DNA of 64,000 bases from Acidobacteriota bacterium. Lineage in GTDB: Bacteria; Acidobacteriota; Terriglobia; Bryobacterales; Bryobacteraceae. The notes beneath the pieces were generated by a model that was not told the origin of the DNA, made no database searches, and saw nothing but the letters and a program-made list of their open reading frames with translations. The stretch spans positions 154,661-218,660 of the forward strand of contig JAFKEE010000028.1 in assembly GCA_017307505.1 (NCBI GenBank). Reading direction: 5' to 3'. The position numbers were made by a program, and so were the translations under genes. How positions within the stretch are numbered: the first letter of the stretch is position 1; each line of letters opens with the position of its first letter. This document shows, piece by piece, positions 42,681 to 49,714 of this stretch.

Positions 42681-42830
42681 ATGTTGTGGACAATTTTCGT
42701 GGTTCTGTTGGTTCTGTGGTTACTTGGCATGGTGACGTCGTACACGCTGTACGGCTTCATTCACATTCTGTTGGTGGTCGCGCTGGTCACTCTGTTGATC
42801 GGCATCATCAACGGACGTAGAGCACTTTAG
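42681..42830 (+). CDS. Lmo0937 family small membrane protein
   Basis: A 49-residue two-helix membrane protein, easily missed: MLWTIFVVLLVLWLLGMVTS then a second helix IHILLVVALVTLLIGIINGRRAL. The pattern W-L-x-G, turn, G-x-I-H-I-L-L matches the Lmo0937 family found across bacteria near stress genes. AGGAGGT sits six to eight bases ahead of the ATG (GGAGGTGCCTT-ATG). It is the last gene of the SYLF-YtxH cluster, followed by a large hairpin. Confidence 0.85.
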   Translation: MLWTIFVVLLVLWLLGMVTSYTLYGFIHILLVVALVTLLIGIINGRRAL

Positions 42831-42834
42831 CCCA

Positions 42835-42878
42835 GGCCGGCCCGGGACGCTCACTTCCGTGCGGCGCCCGGGCCGGCC
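42835..42878 (+). terminator. Large hairpin after the SYLF-YtxH-lmo0937 unit
   Basis: Perfect 12-bp inverted repeat GGCCGGCCCGGG / CCCGGGCCGGCC with a 20-base loop. No T-tract follows, so it is a likely RNA-stability or Rho-assisted terminator structure. Confidence 0.6.
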
Positions 42879-43004
42879 GAACCCTTGTTCGCCCGCCTTT
42901 TCTCTCCGCCAGGGCTTGCTAAAAGAGGCAATCGGATCCGATGGGGGCCTTCCATCTTCACACAAACGGAAATATAATGTTCCCGCGTGAATTTGGAGAC
43001 TGCC

Positions 43005-43913
43005 ATGAAACTACTGATCCTGAGTTCAATGGGCCTCATCCTCGCCGCTCCGATGATTGCTGGCGATCTGGAGACCGCCCATGACAATCTGAAGCAAGCT
43101 GTCCAGGCAAAGGACGTGCAGGCGGTCAAGAAACTGGCCACCGAGGCCAGTGTTCTCGCCCGGAAGACCATTGCTACCCCCGCTCCGGCAGGTGCTGAAG
43201 CCAAGGCCGCCTGGACAAAACAGGTCGCCTATGCGAAGGAGGTGGATCTCTACACGGAGAACGCCCTCGCCGCCACGGGCCTGCAGGCGGAGCCGGCCAA
43301 ACTGGTCGAACTGATCGCGCTGCTGGAAAAGCAGAACCCGAAGAGCAAGTTTCTCGATGCGGCCTACGGCCCCTACTTCCAGGCCCTGGAACAGACGGAA
43401 AACGGCGCCAAGGTGGTGCCCATCGCCGAGAAAGCGGTCCTCAGCCAGCCTGAAAATGTCGACATCCTCGTGATTGTGGCCGATGCCGCCATGGCCAAGC
43501 GCCAGACCGGCCGCGCCGGCATCCTGGCCGAGAAACTGATCGCCGTCCTGGAAAAGAAGCCCAAGCCGGACAACATGTCCGCCGAAGATTGGGAGGCCAG
43601 GAAGAAATCGGCCCTCGGCCACGCTCATTACATCGCCGGTATGGCCCACAGCGAGCGGCAGCAGTTTTCGCTGGCCGACCAGGATCTGCGCACCGCCCTG
43701 CCATTGATCAAGGACGATGAGCAGGCCACCGCGGCCAGTCTGTTCCACCTCGGCGTCGCCAATTACAACGTCGGCATCGCGGCCGGCAACAAAGCCAAGG
43801 TGCTCGAGGCCGTGAAGTTCAGCGAAGACGCCGCGGCGATCAAAGGCCCCTTCGCCCAGCCTGCCTCGGCCAACGTCCAGAGGATGAAGGGCGAGGCCTC
43901 TCGCCTGAAATAG
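43005..43913 (+). CDS. Secreted TPR-like helical protein of unknown function
   Basis: A 302-residue exported protein (start ATG 43005; a GTG 18 bases earlier is also in frame). Signal peptide MKLLILSSMGLILAAPMIAG, then helical repeats rich in Ala, Lys and Glu: KLATEASVLARKT, LIALLEKQNPKS, ALEQTENGAKVVPIAEKAVL, ADQDLRTALPLIKDDEQATAA. These have TPR-like spacing though no repeat is canonical. Probably a periplasmic binding scaffold. It is followed 54 bases later by the DinB-like gene. Confidence 0.72.
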   Translation: MKLLILSSMGLILAAPMIAGDLETAHDNLKQAVQAKDVQAVKKLATEASVLARKTIATPAPAGAEAKAAWTKQVAYAKEVDLYTENALAATGLQAEPAKLVELIALLEKQNPKSKFLDAAYGPYFQALEQTENGAKVVPIAEKAVLSQPENVDILVIVADAAMAKRQTGRAGILAEKLIAVLEKKPKPDNMSAEDWEARKKSALGHAHYIAGMAHSERQQFSLADQDLRTALPLIKDDEQATAASLFHLGVANYNVGIAAGNKAKVLEAVKFSEDAAAIKGPFAQPASANVQRMKGEASRLK

Positions 43914-43967
43914 GCCGGTTGCGTCGGCGCGGGGGAGTGGGCTAACAATGTGAGCCTGGGGGCTCAT

Positions 43968-44495
43968 ATGAAACTCACTCTGCTTGCACTGTCTCTGCTG
44001 GCTCTGCCGGCCATGGCTCAGACCACTGTGAAAGACGCTCTGGTCAAGCATTGGAAGGTATCCGGCGAATTCACCGTAGCCGTCGCGTCGGCGATGCCGG
44101 CCGACGGCTACAACTTCCGTCCCTCGCCCGAAGAGATGAACTTCGGACAACTCATGGCGCACATCGCCATGGCCGACGCGAACGCCTGCTCGAATGCCAG
44201 TGGACTGCCCAAGCCGGAACTCAAGGGCAGTGTCGCTGCGTGGGCCAAGGACCAGAAACAGGACGTCGACCGCGAGGCCGCCCTCGAGTTTCTGACCTCG
44301 ACCTTCGCCTTCTGCGACAAGGCCATCTCCGGCGTCACTCTGGAACAACTGGACAAGGTGGTGGGGCCGCCGGCGCGCAACCTCACCGGCTATGAGTGGC
44401 TGTGGAGCTACTTCACCCACACGGCGCATCACCGCGGCCAGGCCGAGGTTTACCTGCGCGTTAAGGGGATCAAGCCGCCAGCCTACAAGTTCTAA
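43968..44495 (+). CDS. Secreted DinB-like metal-binding protein
   Basis: A 175-residue protein with a signal peptide (LTLLALSLLALPAMAQ) followed by a four-helix DinB/YfiT fold. Putative metal-binding histidines are in GQLMAHIAMADANAC and HTAHHRGQAEVYLRV (the usual HxxxHRGQ). DinB-family members are often thiol S-transferases or detoxification enzymes (bacillithiol- or mycothiol-linked); an exported version is unusual. A Rho-independent terminator follows 17 bases after the stop. Confidence 0.83.
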   Translation: MKLTLLALSLLALPAMAQTTVKDALVKHWKVSGEFTVAVASAMPADGYNFRPSPEEMNFGQLMAHIAMADANACSNASGLPKPELKGSVAAWAKDQKQDVDREAALEFLTSTFAFCDKAISGVTLEQLDKVVGPPARNLTGYEWLWSYFTHTAHHRGQAEVYLRVKGIKPPAYKF

Positions 44496-44512
44496 GAAGT
44501 CCGGATTAAATG

Positions 44513-44554
44513 GCCGTCACGGGCAAAAAATGCCCATGACGGCTTTCTTCTTTT
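44513..44554 (+). terminator. Rho-independent terminator after the DinB-like gene
   Basis: Stem GCCGTCA(C)GGGCA / TGCCC(A)TGACGGC with an A-rich loop, then TTTCTTCTTTT. It ends the plus-strand run begun at 43005 and separates it from the fucosidase gene. Confidence 0.88.
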
Positions 44555-44561
44555 CTGATAT

Positions 44562-44573
44562 GTTAACGCTAAC
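44562..44573 (+). promoter_or_regulatory. LacI-type operator candidate upstream of the fucosidase
   Basis: GTTAACGCTAAC is an imperfect palindrome (GTTA/TAAC arms, central CG) of the type bound by LacI/GalR-family repressors. It lies 24 bases ahead of the start codon, overlapping the expected transcript leader. No LacI-family regulator is in the window. Confidence 0.4.
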
Positions 44574-44596
44574 GCATCGAAAGGAAGGAGTCTCCG

Positions 44597-45967
44597 TTGA
44601 AACCCCGGATTCCCTATTTGACACGTACTCTTATTGCCTGCCTGGTCCTCGCCGCCACGTGCGCCGCCCAGAAACTGCCGCCCCCGCTGCCGGCCCCCGC
44701 ATCGCAGGACGCGAAGATGCAGTGGTTCCGCGAGGCCAAGTTCGGCCTCTTCATCCACTGGGGGCTCTATGCCATCCCTGCCGGAGAATGGAAGGGTAAG
44801 CCCATTCCAGGCATAGGCGAGTGGATCATGAACCGCGCCAAGATCCCGGTGAGCGAGTATGAACAGCTCGCCAGCCAGTTCAATCCCGTCAAGTTCAACG
44901 CCGAGGAGTGGGTGAAGATGGCCAAGGATGCCGGCATGAAGTATGTCGTCATCACCAGCAAACATCACGACGGCTTCGCCATGTACCAGTCCGCCGTCAG
45001 CAAGTACAACGTGGTGGACGCCACCCCGTTCAAGCGCGACGTCGTGAAGGAACTCGCCCTGGCCTGCGCCAAGCACGGCCTCCGGTTCGGCGTCTACTAC
45101 TCCCAGGCTCAGGATTGGCACGAGAAGAACGGCGCTGGCAACACCTGGGACTTCGGCCCCGATCCGCAGAAGGACTTTGACCAGTACCTGCGCGACAAGG
45201 CCCTGCCTCAGCTCAAGGAACTGCTCTCGAACTACGGTCCGATGTGCCTGGTCTGGTTCGACACGCCGCGCATGATGACGAAGGAGCGCTCCCAGCCCTT
45301 CATCGACGCCATCCACCAGATGCAGCCCGCCTGCCTTATCGATGGCCGCCTCGGCGCACAGGGCGACTACCGCTCCATGGGCGACAATGTCATTCCCGGC
45401 ACCGTCCTGAAAGAAGACTGGGAAGTCCCCGCCACTCTCAACCACACCTGGGGCTTCAAGAAGGACGACAACGACTGGAAACCAACTTCCGACCTCACCT
45501 TCAAACTGGTCGACATCGTCAGCAAGGGCGGCAACTACCTGCTGAACGTTGGGCCCACCGCCGAAGGCGTTATTCCCCAGCCCAGCCAGGACAACCTGCG
45601 CGGCGTCGGCAAGTGGCTGAAAGTGAACGGCGAATCCATCTACGGAGCCGGCCCCACGCCCTTCGGACCTGAGCTCGGCACGCCCGATCCCGTGAAGAAA
45701 GACCGGGAAGGGAAGCCCTTCATCAACGCCAAAACCGACTGGCGCTGCACCACCAAGCCCGGAAAGCTCTACATCCACCTCTTCAAGTGGCCTTCGGGCC
45801 AGTTTGAGCTGGAAGGCTACTCCGGCAAGGTGAAAAAGGCTTACCTCCTGGCGAAGAAAGGCAAATCGCTGAAGGTCAGCCAGGACGGCGGCAAACTCAC
45901 CGTAGCCCTGCCGGCCGAGGCGCCGGACGCGATCGACTCCGTCGTCGTGCTCGAGACCGCAAACTAG
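44597..45967 (+). CDS. Secreted alpha-L-fucosidase (glycoside hydrolase family 29)
   Basis: Hydrolyses alpha-L-fucosides outside the cytoplasm. The 456-residue protein has signal peptide (TLIACLVLAATCAA) and the GH29 barrel: KMQWFREAKFGLFIHWGLYAI, GMKYVVITSKHHDGFAMYQS, YYSQAQDW, and the nucleophile Asp in CLVWFDTP. The C-terminal 90 residues form the family beta-sandwich. Start is a TTG with AAGGAG seven bases ahead, replacing the usual ATG. Only GH29 enzymes of the A or B type would distinguish the linkage; not determinable here. A Rho-independent terminator follows. Confidence 0.93.
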   Translation: MKPRIPYLTRTLIACLVLAATCAAQKLPPPLPAPASQDAKMQWFREAKFGLFIHWGLYAIPAGEWKGKPIPGIGEWIMNRAKIPVSEYEQLASQFNPVKFNAEEWVKMAKDAGMKYVVITSKHHDGFAMYQSAVSKYNVVDATPFKRDVVKELALACAKHGLRFGVYYSQAQDWHEKNGAGNTWDFGPDPQKDFDQYLRDKALPQLKELLSNYGPMCLVWFDTPRMMTKERSQPFIDAIHQMQPACLIDGRLGAQGDYRSMGDNVIPGTVLKEDWEVPATLNHTWGFKKDDNDWKPTSDLTFKLVDIVSKGGNYLLNVGPTAEGVIPQPSQDNLRGVGKWLKVNGESIYGAGPTPFGPELGTPDPVKKDREGKPFINAKTDWRCTTKPGKLYIHLFKWPSGQFELEGYSGKVKKAYLLAKKGKSLKVSQDGGKLTVALPAEAPDAIDSVVVLETAN

Positions 45968-45993
45968 CTGTACCTCCAAGTACAGTCCATCCA

Positions 45994-46028
45994 GGCCCGC
46001 GTCCGCCCGGCGCGGGCCTTTTCTGTCT
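45994..46028 (+). terminator. Rho-independent terminator after the fucosidase
   Basis: Stem GGCCCGCG / CGCGGGCC with a nine-base loop, followed by TTTTCTGTCT. It separates the fucosidase from alaS. Confidence 0.9.
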
Positions 46029-46067
46029 GCAATCGGCTCTCCACAGGCCAGCCCGCCCGGGCCCCTG

Positions 46068-46088
46068 TGTCACAATAATGTTGTGACA
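46068..46088. promoter_or_regulatory. 21-bp palindrome across the alaS start codon
   Basis: TGTCACAA-TAATG-TTGTGACA, a perfect 8-bp inverted repeat with a five-base spacer. The GTG start of alaS (46083) is in the right arm. E. coli AlaRS represses its own gene by binding a palindrome flanking the transcription start; a comparable role here is inference. Confidence 0.5.
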
Positions 46089-48725
46089 GGTCACGAGATT
46101 CGCCAGAAGTTCCTTGATTTCTTCGCCGCCCGCAATCACCGCGTCGTGCGCAGTTCTTCGCTGGTCCCCGGCAACGATCCCACGTTGCTGTTCACCAACG
46201 CAGGCATGAATCAGTTCAAAGACGTCTTCACCGGGCTGGAGAAGCGCGATTACTCCCGCGCCACCACCGCCCAGAAGTGCGTCCGTGCCGGCGGCAAGCA
46301 CAACGACCTCGAGAACGTCGGCTACACCCGCCGCCACCACACGTTCTTCGAGATGATGGGCAACTTCAGCTTCGGCGACTACTTCAAGACCGACGCCATC
46401 GACTTTGCCTGGGACCTGGTCACCAACGGCTACGGCCTGCCCAAGGACCGGCTCTACGTCACCGTGTTCCGCGAAGACGACGAAGCCGAAGAACTCTGGC
46501 AGAAAGTCGCCGGCGTCCCCAAGGACCGCATCTTCCGCCTCGACGAGAAGGACAACTTCTGGCAGATGGGCGAGACCGGTCCCTGCGGACCCTGCTCCGA
46601 GATCCACTTCGACCTGGGCGAGCACACCGCCGCTCCGGGCCGCGAACACGAGAAGTTCCCCGAGGACGGCGGCGGCCGCTTCGTTGAGATCTGGAACCTC
46701 GTCTTCATGCAGTTCGACCGCGATCTCAGCGGCAAGTTCACGCCGCTGCCCCGGCCTTCCATCGACACCGGCATGGGCCTGGAACGCGTGGCCGCCATCA
46801 TGCAGGGCAAGCTCTCGAACTTCGACTGCGACCTGCTCTTCCCCATCGTGGAAGAGGCCGGCAATCTGCTGGGCAAGAGCGTCGGTGAGGACACCCGCAT
46901 CGACACCGTCCTGCGCATCTGCGCCGACCACGCCCGCGCCACCGCCTTTCTCATCAACGATGGCGTCCTGCCCTCCAACGAGGGCCGCGGCTATGTGCTC
47001 CGCAAGATCATGCGCCGCGCCATGCGCAATGCCCGCATGGTCGGTTCCGGCGATCCGTTCCTCTACAAGCTCACCGGTTTCGTCGCCGACTTCATGAAGG
47101 GCCCTTATCCGGACATGCTGGAGAGCGTCCAGCGCGTCGCCCGCGTCGTCAAAGACGAAGAGCACCGCTACGCCACCACGTTCCAGGTCGCCGAGAAGGT
47201 TTTCCACGACGAGGCCAAATCGGCCGCCGGCGGAGTGCTGCCCGGTCCGGCCGCCTTCAAGCTATACGACACCTACGGCATGGCCCTCGACGAGCAGGAG
47301 GAGATGGCGCGCGAGCTCGGCCTCTCCATCGACGTCGCCGGCTATGAGGACGCGATGCAGAAGCAGCGCGAACGGGCCCGCGCCAGCTGGAAGGGCGCCG
47401 AGAAGGCTCAGATCGCGCCCATCTATCAGGAACTGCTCGGCGGCGGCCGCACCCAGTTCCTGGGCTACGAGTCCCTGGAGCACGGCGCTTCCCAGGTGCT
47501 GGCGATCCTCGTGGACCAGCAGCGCGTCGACAGCGTCGGCCCCGAAACCGAGTGCGAGATCGTGCTCGACCGCACCCCCTTCTACGCCGAAGCCGGCGGC
47601 CAGGTGGGCGACACCGGTGTCCTGGTAAGCCCCGAAACGGGCGAGCCGCTGGCCTACGTCACCCGCACTTACCCGGCCGTCCCCGGCCTCACCGTCCACA
47701 AGGCCCGTACCCTGGGCTCGTTGAAGACCGACGAACTCGTCGCGGCCCGCGTGAACGACACCGGCCGCTTCGCCACCATGCGCAACCACACGGCGACTCA
47801 CCTCGCCCACGCGGCCCTCCGCCAGGTGCTGGGCAAGCACGTGAAACAGGCGGGCAGCGTGGTGGAGCCCGGCCGCCTGCGCTTCGACTTCTCCCACTAC
47901 ACGGCTGTGGACGCCCAGGAAGTGGCCGAAGTGGAGCGTCTGGCCAACGAGCAGATCCTGCTCGATACGCCTGTCACCACCGACGTCATGGATCTCGACA
48001 AGGCCATCGACACCGGCGCCATGGCTCTGTTCGGCGAAAAGTACGGCGAGAAAGTCCGCGTGGTCTCCGTTCCCGGGTTCAGCCGTGAACTCTGCGGCGG
48101 CACGCACGTCCACCGCACCGGCGAGATCGGCCTGCTGAAGGTTGTCTACGAAGGCTCCATCTCGGCCGGCGTACGCCGCATCGAGGCCGTCACCGGCGCC
48201 TCCGCCCTCAAACGCTTCCAGGAGACGACGGACACCCTCCACAAGGCGACCTCGGCTCTGCGCACCTCGGAATCGGAGTTCCTCGACCAGATCGACCGCC
48301 TGCTGGCCCAGCAGAAGACGCTGGAGCGGCAGATCGAAACGCTCAAGGAGAAGGTGGCCCACGCCGCCGCCGCCGGCCTGGAATCCCAGGTCCGCGAGAT
48401 CAAGGGCGTGAAGGTCCTCTCCGCTGTAGCCGATGGTATGGACCGCGCCCAGATGCGCAGCCTGGCCGACGACTTCCGCAACCGTTGGAAGTCGGCTGTC
48501 ATCCTGCTGGCGTCGGGCGACGACGGCAACGTGGCCATCGTCACCGCTGTCACCAAAGACCTCACCGGCAAGATCCACGCCGGCAAACTGGCCGGCTCCA
48601 TCGCCCAGGCGGTGGGCGGCAAGGGGGGCGGACGTCCGGACATGGCCGAAGCCGGCGGGAAGGACGCCGCGGCTCTGCCGGCAGCGCTCGCTGCCGCCAG
48701 CACCACGGTCGAGGGCCTGCTGTAA
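46083..48725 (+). CDS. alaS: Alanyl-tRNA synthetase
   Basis: Class II synthetase charging tRNA-Ala. The 880 residues include the catalytic domain with class II motifs (FTNAGMNQFKDVF, RRHHTFFEMMGNFSFGDYF, TGMGLERVAAIMQG), the tRNA-recognition domain, the editing domain with zinc ligands MRNHTATHLAHAALR and CGGTHVHRTGEIG, and the C-terminal DHHA1 domain. Length is typical. The start is GTG with no Shine-Dalgarno; a preceding ATG is in another frame and stops at once. The next gene starts with GTG directly after its stop (zero gap), so they form one operon. Confidence 0.97.
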   Translation: MTGHEIRQKFLDFFAARNHRVVRSSSLVPGNDPTLLFTNAGMNQFKDVFTGLEKRDYSRATTAQKCVRAGGKHNDLENVGYTRRHHTFFEMMGNFSFGDYFKTDAIDFAWDLVTNGYGLPKDRLYVTVFREDDEAEELWQKVAGVPKDRIFRLDEKDNFWQMGETGPCGPCSEIHFDLGEHTAAPGREHEKFPEDGGGRFVEIWNLVFMQFDRDLSGKFTPLPRPSIDTGMGLERVAAIMQGKLSNFDCDLLFPIVEEAGNLLGKSVGEDTRIDTVLRICADHARATAFLINDGVLPSNEGRGYVLRKIMRRAMRNARMVGSGDPFLYKLTGFVADFMKGPYPDMLESVQRVARVVKDEEHRYATTFQVAEKVFHDEAKSAAGGVLPGPAAFKLYDTYGMALDEQEEMARELGLSIDVAGYEDAMQKQRERARASWKGAEKAQIAPIYQELLGGGRTQFLGYESLEHGASQVLAILVDQQRVDSVGPETECEIVLDRTPFYAEAGGQVGDTGVLVSPETGEPLAYVTRTYPAVPGLTVHKARTLGSLKTDELVAARVNDTGRFATMRNHTATHLAHAALRQVLGKHVKQAGSVVEPGRLRFDFSHYTAVDAQEVAEVERLANEQILLDTPVTTDVMDLDKAIDTGAMALFGEKYGEKVRVVSVPGFSRELCGGTHVHRTGEIGLLKVVYEGSISAGVRRIEAVTGASALKRFQETTDTLHKATSALRTSESEFLDQIDRLLAQQKTLERQIETLKEKVAHAAAAGLESQVREIKGVKVLSAVADGMDRAQMRSLADDFRNRWKSAVILLASGDDGNVAIVTAVTKDLTGKIHAGKLAGSIAQAVGGKGGGRPDMAEAGGKDAAALPAALAAASTTVEGLL

Positions 48726-49706
48726 GTGCTCGATGCCGTCGTAGTGGGAGCGGGGCCCACCGGCCTCGCTTGCGGGATTGAACTGAAACGGCGCGGCCTG
48801 TCGTGTGTCAACTTCGACAAAGGCTGCCTCACCAACTCGCTCTACCACTACCCGACGAACATGATGTTCTTCACCACTCCGGAACTGCTGGAGATCGGCG
48901 ACATCCCGATGACCAGCGTCGGAGAGAAGCCGGTGCGGGGCGAAGCACTCAAGTACTACCGCCGCGTGGCCGACCACTACGGCATCGACATCCACCAGTA
49001 TGAGCGGGTCATCGGCTTCGAAGGCTCGGACGGCCAGTTCGCGATTCACACCGAAGACCGCCAGGGCCGCAAACTTAGCTACCAGGCGCGCAAGGTGATC
49101 CTGGCCACGGGCTACTACGACCGGCCGAACTACCTGAACGTGCCCGGCGAAGACCTGCCCAAGGTGATCCATTACTACAAGGAAGCGCACCCTTACTACG
49201 CGCACGACGTGCTGGTGGTGGGCGGCAAGAACTCAGCGGCCATCGCCGCGCTCGAGCTCTTTTGGACCGGTGCCCGGGTCACCATGGTGCACCGCCATCC
49301 GGCGCTCCACAACAACATCAAGTACTGGATCAAACCCAACATCGAGAACCGCATCAAGGCCGGAGAAGTCCAGGCCTACTTCGACTCGTCCGTGGTCAGC
49401 ATCGAACCCGACGCGGTCAACCTGATGACGCCGCAGGGCCCCGTCCGCCTGAAAAACGATTTCGTCTTTGCGATGACCGGATACCGCCCCGACACGGAGT
49501 TTCTGGCGCGTCACGGCATTCACTTCGACGAGACGAGCCAGCGCCCGCGCCTCAATCCGGATACGCTCGAGAGCGAGCGCCCCGGGGTCTACCTGGCGGG
49601 TGTGCTCGTCGCGGGCATGCACACCAACGAGATCTTCATCGAGAACGGCCGCTTCCATGGCCGCCAGATCGCTGACGATGTCGCGCTGAAACTCGACCGC
49701 GTATAG
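48726..49706 (+). CDS. YpdA-like FAD/NAD(P)-dependent reductase (bacillithiol disulfide reductase type)
   Basis: A 326-residue flavoprotein disulfide reductase-like enzyme. FAD-binding VVVGAGPTGLACGIELKRRG at the N-terminus, NYPT-type HYPTNMMFFTTPE, the middle ATGYYDRPNYLNVPGEDLPK, the NAD(P)-binding VLVVGGKNSAAIAALELFW and the C-terminal NDFVFAMTGYRPDTEFL with GVYLAGVLVAGMHTN and IFIENGRFHG. These match YpdA/Bdr closely. The catalytic Cys of Staphylococcus YpdA lies in GGGPCGLS; here it is Thr12, so the thiol chemistry may differ. It starts with GTG immediately after the alaS stop. Confidence 0.85.
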   Translation: MLDAVVVGAGPTGLACGIELKRRGLSCVNFDKGCLTNSLYHYPTNMMFFTTPELLEIGDIPMTSVGEKPVRGEALKYYRRVADHYGIDIHQYERVIGFEGSDGQFAIHTEDRQGRKLSYQARKVILATGYYDRPNYLNVPGEDLPKVIHYYKEAHPYYAHDVLVVGGKNSAAIAALELFWTGARVTMVHRHPALHNNIKYWIKPNIENRIKAGEVQAYFDSSVVSIEPDAVNLMTPQGPVRLKNDFVFAMTGYRPDTEFLARHGIHFDETSQRPRLNPDTLESERPGVYLAGVLVAGMHTNEIFIENGRFHGRQIADDVALKLDRV

Positions 49707-49714
49707 CCGTCCCG

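Noticed and set aside
43026..44432. A 468-codon open frame opposite the TPR-like and DinB genes
   Set aside because: It spans two well-supported plus-strand genes and has low-complexity composition.
44492..45979. A 495-codon open frame opposite the fucosidase
   Set aside because: Antisense shadow; GH29 on the plus strand is complete and secure.
47262..49205. A 647-codon open frame opposite alaS and the YpdA-like gene
   Set aside because: Antisense shadow crossing two clear genes.
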